Part shown: piece after piece, positions 34,501 to 36,600 of the stretch
Layout: every line of letters begins with the position of its first letter
Numbering within the stretch: position 1 is the first letter of the stretch
Origin: Trichobilharzia szidati
Taxonomy: Eukaryota; Platyhelminthes; Trematoda; Strigeidida; Schistosomatidae
Assembly: GCA_944472155.2 (NCBI GenBank)
Contig: OX235275.1
Coordinates: 25,012,436-25,076,435, forward strand
Direction of reading: 5' to 3'
Length of the DNA: 64,000 nucleotides
Notes under the pieces: model-generated
Seen by the model: only the letters and a program-made list of their open reading frames with translations
What the model was told of the DNA's origin: nothing
The model's database searches: none
Position numbers and translations under genes: made by a program

Positions 34501-35929
34501 CAAGTAGTGTAATATGTCTAGTCCTTTGTTTGGTGTAGACTCAATTATATCAGTCCAATCAAAGCATCCAATACAGTCTTACAGGAGGTCAATCGCGAGC
34601 CCGAATAGCTCAGTGGTGGTAACGTCTCTGAGTGCAAGTAGCACTGGGTAACGCGGGGTTTGAATCTCAGACGGGTGGGTGGGCCATGAGTTCCTTCAAG
34701 GCTGTAGATGTGCCTTGTTGACTGGTCAGTGCCAACTAGCATGAAACCCTAGGCCAAGCAAGACTTCCTGTCAATTGCCTTCAACCGTTTAATATCAACG
34801 AAGTCGGGAAGTTGTGTGACTACCTTGATATGAATATAACCAGTTATAAATTATGCTTGAAACGTGGTCATCAGTAAATATTACTGTATAACACGCTGTG
34901 AGACTTTATCAGAGTAAAATTATCACCATAAAGGAATTATACTCTACCAAACAGTGCCCAAGTTCCATTCTTATACCAGTCAATAAGGACGAAACTCCAG
35001 ATGAAACCAGCCTCCCTACTAATTGCCTCTAATCATCTAATACTAAGGAAAACAGTATATATTTTATGACTGAGTTATACTGAATTATGAATTCGTCTAA
35101 CTTGATTAGAATGCACCTGCAGAACACGATACCGATCACTTGAATCTATATTCCCAACCCCCCTCCCCACCCCCATACACACTCTAAGATAGACACAAAA
35201 CTCTGATTCAACCGCAGCAACGTTTATAAGACAAAATACTTGCTCTCTTATATTAGCGAAACCCTCAGAAATGTAAGCCATAGTAGATAAACAAATCTGA
35301 TTGGTTGCACGAACTAAAGCCATTGATAGACCAATCAAAATTGTCCAATAAATTGGCGCCTATCATATCAGCGCATCCATAAATCACACGTCTACACGGT
35401 GGATAGAGAAGCTTCTCCCTCCAAAGAGTACACAGACTAGTTGTTCGTTCTTTTTTTAAAATGAGAATTTCTTAATAATCCACACCATATTGTTTTTTTT
35501 TAAATTTTTCTTTCTTTTTCGTTTTTTTTAAAAAAAAAATTTGAAACAGCAACCTATTGGAATTACATCACTATGCTGGAGTCGATATAAACCGATATTT
35601 TTCACTACAACTGTTAAAGGTTCACTAGTCGCATGGCCTGGTATCTCTGGTGAAAGAATACAATCTCCAGCTTTGTCTTCCTCTAATCAATCGAAAGATC
35701 CAATCCCGTTGAAAATATGGTGGGGTCATAAAGCAATGATTTTAGATCTGGCTTTACCGCCATCCAATCATACTACTAATAATAATAATAATGTTGAAAT
35801 AAACAGCAAAAATGGAAATGAAAATGCTGTTCAGTTATTGAATAATAATAATAATAAAACATTGAACCATTTTTGTGTACAGCATCAGATGATGCAACTG
35901 TACGATTCTTTAAAATTAATTTTTCCTAA
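945..35929 (+). CDS. AAMP: AAMP-like WD40-repeat protein, whole gene (8 visible exons)
   Basis: The exons are 945-1044, 10623-10712, 13505-13621, 16629-16976, 20623-20966, 24142-24203, 30822-30927 and 35550-35929. All junctions are GT-AG with matching phases (1,1,1,1,0,2,0). The joined product is about 515 residues: an acidic N-terminus, then a WD40 propeller. Blocks match animal AAMP in order, including a '[20 protein letters not shown]' blade, '[16 protein letters not shown]' and the final '[11 protein letters not shown] ... [10 protein letters not shown]' blade. Human AAMP has 434 residues; the extra length lies mainly in Asn/Ser-rich insertions in exons 5, 6 and 8. AAMP is a cytosolic/membrane-associated WD40 adaptor, and its yeast relative Sqt1 chaperones ribosomal protein uL16. 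The start codon may come from the spliced leader. The frame breaks in exon 8. About 95% of the locus is transposon-filled intron. Confidence 0.85.
1045..2955. other. AAMP intron 1, left part: unassigned
   Basis: No convincing reading frame or repeat family is visible in these 1.9 kb. Short open frames on the - strand (around 1705-2057) have no recognisable motif. The base composition is closer to 45% GC than the AT-rich flanks, which suggests old transposon sequence. Confidence 0.4.
2960..3600 (-). mobile_element. RTE/SR2-type LINE fragment (end of RT ORF)
   Basis: Read on the - strand, pieces resemble the C-terminal part of RTE-clade reverse transcriptase ORFs: a CSETW motif, a following region on renewing the strand, and an arginine-rich '[12 protein letters not shown]' segment like the WNP-GKR-RGRP block. 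The pieces lie in different frames, so this is a decayed copy. Confidence 0.5.
3655..3785. repeat. Direct repeat copy 2 (partner at 1-135)
   Basis: Near-identical to the first 112 bases of the window, with a handful of substitutions. It directly abuts the RTE remnant on its left. Confidence 0.6.
4240..4460 (-). mobile_element. 3'-UTR fragment of an RTE-like LINE (family R)
   Basis: The block from 'gtttcaacatagaactttgc' to the cluster around 4450 recurs at 6640-6870, 17690-17880, 18670-18900 and 29240-29470. In longer copies it follows a frame with a WLGHVLRM-type C-terminus. Here only the 3' part survives, on the - strand, directly against a CR1-type RT fragment. Confidence 0.6.
4470..5190 (+). 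mobile_element. CR1/jockey-type LINE fragment: RT C-terminus
   Basis: The frame from about 4490 encodes the C-terminal RT/thumb region of a CR1/jockey-type ORF2 ([12 protein letters not shown], then [18 protein letters not shown]). It runs with one frame change to about 5190 ([16 protein letters not shown]). The same family, in the same order, flanks the young Gypsy at 41978-42289 and 47559-47965. There is no 5' part here. Confidence 0.75.
5205..5430 (-). repeat. tRNA-headed SINE, family F1
   Basis: On the - strand the unit starts with a tRNA-like head (box A-like TGG-CAGCGGTAGAATGC, box B-like TTCGATCTCC). It continues through a conserved body ('aaggttgggcatgaggctagcaaccccat' in other copies, split here by substitutions) and ends near 'ttccactg'. 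Related copies are at 16235, 21545, 24247, 28745, 30375, 36400 and 38035. It is inserted at the 3' end of the LINE fragment on its left. Confidence 0.7.
5515..5575. repeat. (TTA)n microsatellite
   Basis: An imperfect TTA/ATT tract of about 55 bp, at the position where the LINE/SINE segment on its left ends. Confidence 0.8.
5650..6085 (+). mobile_element. RTE-like LINE 3' fragment, family R (diverged)
   Basis: Diverged + strand copy of the segment that is clearer at 6285-6890. It keeps the 'gccacttaaggaggtgtagg' block, the 'gatgcattcactctttgtg' block and the terminal 'gcaaagttatacgttgaaac' block. Confidence 0.55.
6285..6890 (+). mobile_element. RTE-like LINE 3' fragment, family R
   Basis: The + strand begins in a frame that reads LGKEG... 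then LRWLGHVL, the C-terminal motif of many RTE-type ORF2 proteins. A 3'-UTR shared with 17280-17885, 18655-19410 and 29215-29964 follows. It lies in tandem with the older copy at 5650-6085. Confidence 0.65.
7105..7790 (+). mobile_element. Penelope-like element remnant with inverted-repeat ends
   Basis: Arms of about 180 bp at about 7110-7290 and 7610-7785 are reverse complements of each other (for example 'ggtagttgagtgt' against 'acactcaactacc'). Between them, 7336-7545 (+) encodes the C-terminal part of a PLE GIY-YIG nuclease ([10 protein letters not shown] ... KCIRFRHL). PLEs are known for terminal repeats that can be inverted. One of at least six such hairpin arrangements in this window. 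Confidence 0.65.
7790..8800 (-). mobile_element. RTE-type LINE RT fragment, split by a PLE hairpin
   Basis: On the - strand 7793-8053 encodes [19 protein letters not shown], the conserved RTE region after the YADD box. 8300-8560 holds the upstream part (WIM box and a GVKQG-like segment). The two parts are separated by an unrelated inverted repeat (8120-8296), so a PLE end inserted into the RTE copy. Several frame breaks; non-functional. Confidence 0.65.
8120..8296. mobile_element. Short PLE-end hairpin inside RTE copy
   Basis: Arms 8120-8191 and 8225-8296 are near-perfect reverse complements around a 33-bp centre; both hold the 'gggcaatgaaagcttcgcaa' block. The same block occurs next to PLE RT at 15060-15330, in the hairpin at 21070-21353 and at 50480-50620, which ties it to PLE termini. 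Confidence 0.65.
8830..9640 (-). mobile_element. RTE-type LINE RT fragment (second copy)
   Basis: The - strand carries diverged versions of the same RTE segments as 7790-8800 and 25885-26897: a [23 protein letters not shown] stretch, the LGSMV-like box around 9180-9215 and the GCLA/VIF-like box near 9500. Broken by frameshifts and by a CT-rich tract at 9420-9450. Confidence 0.55.
9735..10135 (-). repeat. tRNA-headed SINE, family F2 (hammerhead-bearing type), degenerate
   Basis: - strand copy of a roughly 400-bp unit: tRNA-like head (GGCTGAGTAAT...ACGAGCTC, box B near 9890), then a hammerhead-like segment at 9805-9875, then a 3' part ending in the 'aatccctgcaaacc' type block. The hammerhead core is decayed (CTGGAGC in place of CTGAAGA). 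Confidence 0.65.
10140..10480 (+). repeat. SINE family F2 copies, back to back
   Basis: A short - strand 3' piece (10150-10235) is followed by a + strand copy with tRNA-like head (box B 'ggttcgaacccc' at 10326-10337) and 3' part. The hammerhead 5' half is deleted; only the GACAAAAC...GTCTGTCAGTAC half remains. Confidence 0.6.
10623..10712 (+). CDS. AAMP: AAMP exon 2
   Basis: A 90-nt exon between ATATAG and GTATGT, entered and left in phase 1. It encodes [19 protein letters not shown] and the start of the first WD40 blade (FQLFSGHK). Confidence 0.85.
10720..12095. other. AAMP intron 2, left part: mostly unassigned
   Basis: No gene is visible. There is an (AT)n tract at 11562-11593. At 11600-11655 a short - strand match to the PLE nuclease C-terminal motif (LITESLFI type) is seen in antisense. 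The rest shows no recognisable element. Confidence 0.45.
12100..12670 (+). mobile_element. Penelope-like element fragment: RT C-terminus and GIY-YIG nuclease
   Basis: The frame [11 protein letters not shown] then [19 protein letters not shown] (about 12105-12200) is the PLE RT motif block around the conserved YRKPT box. It is followed by the E...L..NNYP helix to 12348, and beyond one stop by FIRRYKVVG ... IQLHYIGD. At 12597-12650 [12 protein letters not shown] is the GIY-YIG nuclease core. The copy holds stops and lacks the RT catalytic YVDD region, so it is 5'-truncated and dead. Confidence 0.8.
12700..13504. other. AAMP intron 2, right part: unassigned
   Basis: Contains a (G)10 run near 13090 and a - strand open frame of 111 codons (13035-13370; [19 protein letters not shown]) without recognised family, which may be old transposon sequence. 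Confidence 0.35.
13505..13621 (+). CDS. AAMP: AAMP exon 3: WD40 blade 1
   Basis: A 117-nt exon, phase 1 to phase 1. It encodes a complete WD40 blade core: [20 protein letters not shown] then HIAIIWNV, with the GG-D-...-IW signature, matching the first AAMP blade. Confidence 0.9.
13622..14080. other. AAMP intron 3, left part: unassigned
   Basis: TTGATT-rich sequence, then a GC-richer block (13830-14050) without recognisable coding potential or clear family. Confidence 0.3.
14080..14400 (-). mobile_element. RTE-like LINE 3' fragment, family R (diverged)
   Basis: - strand copy of the family R 3'-UTR: the 'gagttgaatgtatctgcgcc' and 'tcatatcaccaacagtctcc' blocks align with 29395-29455 and 18845-18915. 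Confidence 0.5.
14400..15055. other. AAMP intron 3, middle: unassigned
   Basis: No recognised element. A + strand open frame of 77 codons at 14493-14726 has no motif. Confidence 0.3.
15055..15330 (-). mobile_element. Penelope-like element fragment: RT active-site region
   Basis: The - strand frame 15090-15314 encodes [15 protein letters not shown] with the RT catalytic YMDD, then [13 protein letters not shown], the PLE-specific LPFLD block. It is joined at its 3' side to the 'ggcaacatcttcagcgtata' terminal block also found in PLE hairpins, which suggests an internal deletion or template jump between RT and terminus. Confidence 0.75.
15400..16050 (+). mobile_element. Penelope-like element fragment: RT tail and GIY-YIG nuclease
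   Basis: The + strand pieces read [20 protein letters not shown] (15475-15535), the linker of PLE ORFs, and [19 protein letters not shown] (about 15710-15765), the GIY-YIG core. Frame changes and stops are frequent. Confidence 0.65.
16235..16425 (+). repeat. SINE family F1
   Basis: tRNA-like head at 16240-16300 (box A-like GGTACAGCAGTAGAATGC, box B-like GTTCGATCCCC), then the F1 body with 'ggttgggcatgagactagca'. Confidence 0.7.
16481..16522. repeat. (TA)n microsatellite
   Basis: About 42 bp of TA dinucleotides, 107 bp before exon 4 of AAMP. Confidence 0.9.
16629..16976 (+). CDS. AAMP: AAMP exon 4: WD40 blades 2-3
   Basis: A 348-nt exon, phase 1 to phase 1. It opens [20 protein letters not shown] with the GH...D..W structural signature (ends IRVW). 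It continues through a schistosome-specific stretch ([12 protein letters not shown]) into [16 protein letters not shown], matching the AAMP 'VLLAGTADGNTWMWKV' blade. The end is Asn/Thr/Ser-rich. Confidence 0.9.
17280..17885 (+). mobile_element. RTE-like LINE 3' fragment, family R
   Basis: The + strand frame 17300-17420 reads [20 protein letters not shown] then IEMVRTC, the end of the family R ORF2. Its 3'-UTR follows and ends with 'aaagttccatgttgaaacta' at 17858-17877. Confidence 0.65.
18183..18560 (+). repeat. SINE family F2 with degenerate hammerhead
   Basis: tRNA-like head (TGACTGAATGGTCTACGAGC ... box B 'ggatttgaaccc' at 18368-18379). Then TACTGCTGAAA-CAGGGTCCCAAACTAGG-TTGACGAAAC...GTCTGGCAGTA at 18431-18510, a hammerhead whose core has gained extra bases. 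Confidence 0.65.
18655..19410 (-). mobile_element. RTE-like LINE 3' fragment, family R
   Basis: - strand copy that includes the ORF2 end (18990-19200) and the whole 3'-UTR with its 'gtttcaacgtagaaattcgc' terminus at 18674-18693. It lies next to the F2 SINE and the Merlin element. Confidence 0.65.
19543..19550. repeat. Target site duplication, left (CTAGTCAG)
   Basis: CTAGTCAG directly before the Merlin terminal repeat; identical 8-mer at 20521-20528 directly behind the other end. Merlin elements make 8-9 bp duplications. Confidence 0.85.
19551..20520 (+). mobile_element. Decayed Merlin DNA transposon (IS1016/ISXO2-type DDE transposase)
   Basis: A 970-bp element bounded by imperfect inverted repeats of about 45 bp (19551-19597 against 20474-20520, both with the 'ccaatcagcaaac' core) and an 8-bp duplication. 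Inside, the + strand encodes in three frames: an N-terminal zinc-ribbon-like part ([19 protein letters not shown]), [11 protein letters not shown], then [20 protein letters not shown] with the first catalytic Asp and the KKYNRGR box. Finally come [18 protein letters not shown] and a C-terminal helix. The Glu of the DDE triad is present (IEGFW). The segment between FVER and ADIE, which should hold the second Asp, is missing, so the copy cannot move by itself. Merlin has been described in schistosomes. It lies 102 bp before AAMP exon 5. Confidence 0.88.
20521..20528. repeat. Target site duplication, right (CTAGTCAG)
   Basis: Identical to 19543-19550. Confidence 0.85.
20623..20966 (+). CDS. AAMP: AAMP exon 5: WD40 blades 4-5
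   Basis: A 344-nt exon, phase 1 to phase 0. It contains [20 protein letters not shown], a clear WD blade matching the AAMP 'GYEDGTIRIWDLK' region. A diverged blade with Ser-rich insertion and [20 protein letters not shown] follows. The acceptor is weak (CCCTAAAG), behind a T-rich tract between the Merlin end and the exon. Confidence 0.88.
21070..21353. mobile_element. PLE-terminus hairpin
   Basis: Arms 21070-21188 and 21250-21353 are reverse complements with about 80-85% match ('gagaaatctaaaaggtcatt' against 'aacttttagatttctc'). They hold the same terminal block as 8120-8296. Centre about 60 bp; no coding part left. Confidence 0.6.
21545..21800 (+). repeat. SINE family F1, diverged
   Basis: Box B-like GGGTTCGAGCC at 21601-21611, body with 'taaagagggagaggcgggtg' and 3' end 'ctacagaaacttcaacgcac' as at 38100-38140. 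Confidence 0.55.
21985..22170 (+). repeat. tRNA-headed SINE, family F1b
   Basis: tRNA-like head (TCGGTGGCACAGTGGTTAGG, box B AGTTCGATCCCC at 22031-22042), then a body with 'aaaatacggtgtggcatcaa'. An inverted copy lies at 49745-49965. Confidence 0.7.
22175..22335 (-). repeat. SINE family F2, 3' part with hammerhead
   Basis: - strand copy truncated in the head; keeps the best hammerhead of this family (22263-22308). Confidence 0.65.
22263..22308 (-). ncRNA. Hammerhead ribozyme motif (family F2), near-complete
   Basis: On the - strand: helix I GTACTG/CAGTAC closed by 6 bp, core TGAAGA (first core C replaced by A), helix II GTCC/GGAC with a CAAACTA loop, GAAA, a 3-bp helix III CAG/CTG without loop, and a GTC cleavage triplet. 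Ribozymes with very short helix III occur in the schistosome Sm-alpha repeat family. The lost C of the CUGANGA core should reduce or abolish cleavage. Confidence 0.6.
22363..22478. repeat. Small inverted repeat, PLE-terminus type
   Basis: Arms 22363-22406 and 22437-22478 are reverse complements ('aagattttattttgataaat' / 'atttatcaaaataaaatctc'). The same block ends the PLE remnant at 34155-34935. Confidence 0.6.
22590..22732. repeat. (TA)n tracts with PLE-like 5' block between
   Basis: TA runs at 22590-22604 and 22703-22724. Between them a 'cagcgaagag' ... 'agctgtacaatcg' block like that at 27570-27615. Confidence 0.55.
22774..24045. mobile_element. Long inverted repeat made of two opposed Penelope-like element ends
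   Basis: Arms 22774-23240 and 23582-24045 are nearly perfect reverse complements over about 465 bp, with a spacer of about 340 bp. The right arm on the + strand reads [20 protein letters not shown] and [16 protein letters not shown], a GIY-YIG nuclease. The left arm has the same on the - strand. The spacer's - strand frame (23317-23550) continues upstream into PLE RT C-terminal sequence. So one longer PLE copy on the - strand faces a second, shorter copy of its 3' end. Few differences between the arms mean a fairly recent event or gene conversion. Confidence 0.8.
24142..24203 (+). CDS. AAMP: AAMP exon 6
   Basis: A 62-nt exon, phase 0 to phase 2. It encodes [20 protein letters not shown], the counterpart of the 'NSVESLGFC' stretch before the sixth AAMP blade. 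Confidence 0.85.
24247..24470 (+). repeat. SINE family F1, well preserved
   Basis: Head GTGCGTCGGTGGCACAGCGG (box A) at 24250-24269 and GGGGTTCGATCCC (box B) at 24300-24312. It ends with 'cttgaagccctatgttccac' at 24443-24462. Best F1 copy here for deriving a consensus. Confidence 0.8.
24600..25490. other. GC-rich block in AAMP intron 6, possibly a LINE 5' region
   Basis: About 50-55% GC, clearly above its surroundings. A 106-codon + strand frame (24617-24937) has no recognised motif. I see no tRNA head or terminal repeats. A LINE 5'-UTR is possible but unproven. Confidence 0.35.
25500..25884 (+). mobile_element. Penelope-like element RT fragment, left part
   Basis: + strand: [20 protein letters not shown] (RT block with the L.FLD equivalent) then [20 protein letters not shown] (YRKPT box variant) and, after a stop, [18 protein letters not shown]. 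The frame breaks off at LIP just where an RTE copy begins. The remainder resumes at about 26885. Confidence 0.75.
25885..26897 (-). mobile_element. RTE/SR2-type LINE fragment nested in a PLE
   Basis: - strand 26453-26902 encodes RTE reverse transcriptase: [20 protein letters not shown], then [18 protein letters not shown] with the catalytic (Y/F)ADD, then [16 protein letters not shown] frame change leads into [15 protein letters not shown] and [11 protein letters not shown] (26085-26324) and WNPAER. It is 5'-truncated within RT. It separates two halves of one PLE copy. Confidence 0.85.
26885..27440 (+). mobile_element. Penelope-like element fragment, right part (linker and GIY-YIG)
   Basis: Starts [15 protein letters not shown], exactly where the left part stopped. 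Then [20 protein letters not shown] (27020-27080, GIY-YIG core with YIGQTSR...EH). From 27251 comes [11 protein letters not shown], the conserved C-terminal motif. Copies of this family are also at 34155-34935 and 41040-41760. Confidence 0.75.
27540..28700 (+). mobile_element. Penelope-like element remnant with long inverted ends
   Basis: Arms 27540-27790 and about 28410-28695 are reverse complements ('ggagttacgtaatacaaaaa' against 'tttttgtattacgtaactcc'). Between them the + strand (27804-28060) encodes [16 protein letters not shown] and [19 protein letters not shown], the end of a GIY-YIG nuclease. Same plan as 7105-7790 and 22774-24045. Confidence 0.75.
28745..28945 (-). repeat. SINE family F1
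   Basis: - strand copy: head near 28930-28945 with GGCATCAGTGGTTCGACGCT, box B-like TTCAATTCTC, body 'gattgggtatgaggtggcta'. Adjoins the right end of the PLE hairpin. Confidence 0.6.
29085..30185 (-). repeat. SINE family F2 interrupted by an RTE-like insertion
   Basis: 29085-29214 holds the 3' part and half of the hammerhead, 29965-30185 the other half and the tRNA-like head (box B region near 30000-30015). The two parts join seamlessly when 29215-29964 and one copy of the duplicated ACTCTTCTTCA are removed. Confidence 0.75.
29215..29964 (-). mobile_element. RTE-like LINE 3' copy (family R) with 11-bp target duplication
   Basis: A 5'-truncated family R copy of 750 bp. ACTCTTCTTCA occurs directly left (29204-29214) and right (29965-29975), a perfect target duplication. 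On the - strand the 3' end is a short tetranucleotide tail ((CAGA)n, seen as 'ctgtctgtctgtctg' on +). Both ends of this family are thereby fixed. Confidence 0.85.
30375..30615 (-). repeat. SINE family F1
   Basis: - strand copy with 'ggaacatagtgcttcaaact' 3' end and tRNA-like head at 30560-30612. Confidence 0.65.
30822..30927 (+). CDS. AAMP: AAMP exon 7: WD40 blade 6
   Basis: A 106-nt exon, phase 2 to phase 0, donor GTTAGT. It encodes [20 protein letters not shown] and [15 protein letters not shown], matching AAMP '[20 protein letters not shown]'. Reading on past the donor gives no WD-like sequence and runs into a SINE piece. Confidence 0.87.
30960..31080 (-). repeat. SINE family F1 fragment
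   Basis: Body fragment ('tggggttgctagccctatgc') directly behind exon 7. Confidence 0.5.
31195..31990 (+). mobile_element. RTE/SR2-type LINE 3' fragment
   Basis: + strand: [18 protein letters not shown] (catalytic ADD) at 31213-31266, then in shifted frames [38 protein letters not shown] and [17 protein letters not shown]. The terminal [20 protein letters not shown] follows. It ends in (AATA)-rich sequence at 31982-31995. Same family as 25885-26897, opposite strand. Confidence 0.8.
32165..32575 (-). repeat. SINE family F2, nearly full length
   Basis: - strand unit from 'atgttggtttgccaggatct' (3' part, 32179-32198) through a degenerate hammerhead (32280-32330, cleavage triplet GTT instead of GTC) to the tRNA-like head at 32360-32415 and beyond. 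Confidence 0.65.
32580..32830 (+). repeat. SINE family F2, + strand, partial
   Basis: Box B 'gggttcgaacctc' at 32663-32675, then a hammerhead-like GTACTGTTGAAGA-GTCC...GGCTGAC at 32688-32720. GTAA stands in place of GAAA, so the core is broken. Confidence 0.6.
32880..33056 (-). repeat. Sm-alpha-like SINE (family F3), inverted partial copy
   Basis: - strand copy of the unit at 33060-33400. Core CTGACGA-GTGC-CAACTA-GCAC-GAAAC is intact around 32918-32940, but helix I and the cleavage triplet are replaced. Ends in a 70-bp block that recurs at 33331-33398. Confidence 0.65.
33060..33400 (+). repeat. Sm-alpha-like SINE (family F3) with tRNA head and intact hammerhead
   Basis: About 340 bp: tRNA-like promoter (box A TAGCTCAGTGGTAACG at 33097-33112, box B GGGCTCGAATCTC at 33139-33151), hammerhead at 33187-33231, then a tail ending in a 70-bp block that also precedes the unit (32987-33056). 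This gives a 344-bp spacing, close to the size recalled for schistosome Sm-alpha units (about 335 bp). Confidence 0.8.
33187..33231 (+). ncRNA. Hammerhead ribozyme, all core residues intact
   Basis: GCCTTG | CTGATGA | GTGC CAACTA GCAC | GAAA | CCT AGG TC | CAAGGC. Helix I is 6 perfect pairs, helix II 4 perfect pairs with a 6-nt loop, and the CUGAUGA and GAAA cores are complete. The cleavage triplet is GUC (33223-33225), so cleavage is expected after 33225. Helix III is only 3 pairs (CCT/AGG) with no loop, which in known Sm-alpha and retrozyme/PLE ribozymes is overcome by acting as a dimer. Confidence 0.88.
33415..33645 (+). repeat. SINE family F2, 5' part
   Basis: Head GTGGCTGAGTAATTGTCTAC ... 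box B GGGTTCAAACACC at 33615-33627, truncated before the hammerhead. Confidence 0.6.
33646..34150. other. AAMP intron 7: unassigned stretch
   Basis: No gene or recognised element; a C-run near 33927 and AT-rich sequence. Confidence 0.3.
34155..34935 (+). mobile_element. Penelope-like element remnant with inverted ends, split by SINE F3
   Basis: Short inverted arms at 34155-34205 and 34880-34935 enclose [20 protein letters not shown] and [20 protein letters not shown] (34240-34385), the end of a PLE nuclease. A family F3 SINE (34545-34800) is inserted behind it. Confidence 0.7.
34545..34800 (+). repeat. Sm-alpha-like SINE (family F3), degenerate hammerhead
   Basis: tRNA-like head at 34598-34670, then a diverged core (CTTGTTGACTGGTCAGTGCC...GCATGAAACCC) at 34715-34750 that has lost CUGANGA. 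Confidence 0.65.
35090..35420 (+). repeat. Repeat flanking the last AAMP exon, copy 1
   Basis: About 330 bp that align in order with 35995-36330 ('aaaccctcagaaatgtaagcc' against 'aaaccctcagaaatttaagcc', 'accaatcaaaa' and neighbouring blocks). Family not recognised. Confidence 0.6.
35550..35929 (+). CDS. AAMP: AAMP exon 8: WD40 blades 6-7 and C-terminus, with frame break
   Basis: Acceptor AAACAG at 35544-35549. The incoming frame encodes [28 protein letters not shown] and [17 protein letters not shown], matching the last two AAMP blades. An Asn-rich stretch from two (AAT)n tracts follows. In that frame the ORF would end at 36002 with an unrelated tail. Just behind the second tract the expected end of the last blade ([17 protein letters not shown], stop 35927-35929) lies in another frame. 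So a 1-nt insertion (or 2-nt deletion), an assembly slip in the microsatellite, or an unseen small intron separates them. No GT-AG pair of the right phase is obvious. Confidence 0.75.
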
Positions 35930-35994
35930 GAAGCAACGCTTTCTTTTTGACCTACAATTTCTCGTTTTGGTTTTGATTAGAGATGGAGCTTGTC

Positions 35995-36330
35995 TAATGT
36001 GACTGGAATGCGCCTGCACAGTACACAATATTATAAATGACTTATCATTCGACGTTATATCCACACTGAGATAGACATAGAACTCAGATACAACCGTTAC
36101 AACATTTGTTATACAAACAAAATACATAGTGTCTTATATTTACAAAAACCCTCAGAAATTTAAGCCACAAATGAATAAAACGAATTTGATTGGCTGTATG
36201 AAAGCAAAGAAATAAATCCATCAGAAAATTGAGCCATCAGTAAACCAATCAAAACTGTTCAATGAATGCATGCGACGTAAATCACGACTTCGCGGCTAAC
36301 AATGAAGTTTCTCTGTCCTGACAGTTTTAA
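35995..36330 (+). repeat. Repeat flanking the last AAMP exon, copy 2
   Basis: Direct, diverged copy of 35090-35420, directly behind the AAMP stop. It supplies candidate poly(A) signals (AATAAA near 36174 and 36215). Confidence 0.6.
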
Positions 36331-36399
36331 TGTACACTGTTTTTTGAAGGCATTCTTGACAAATTGTTTATTGTTTTCATTCCTTTGTGTCCTGAGTGA

Positions 36400-36600
36400 T
36401 GAAACATAGAGGGCTTCAAGAGGCAGTGTTGATGCTTTTATGGGATGACGCGTTGCTAGCTAGCCTCAAGCCATCCAACCTTTCTTTTTTACGGAGCTTA
36501 CTATATACCTTTTTTGGTGGTTAACTGAAGTTTAAGATTGTGTCCAGTAGCTGGGAAAAAAGAAACCTGGACCGCAAGTGGCGAGGTTGACTAGTAAAAT
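36400..36600 (-). repeat. SINE family F1, diverged
   Basis: - strand copy: 'gaaacatagagggcttcaag' end and body with 'gcctcaagccatccaacctt'. Confidence 0.5.
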
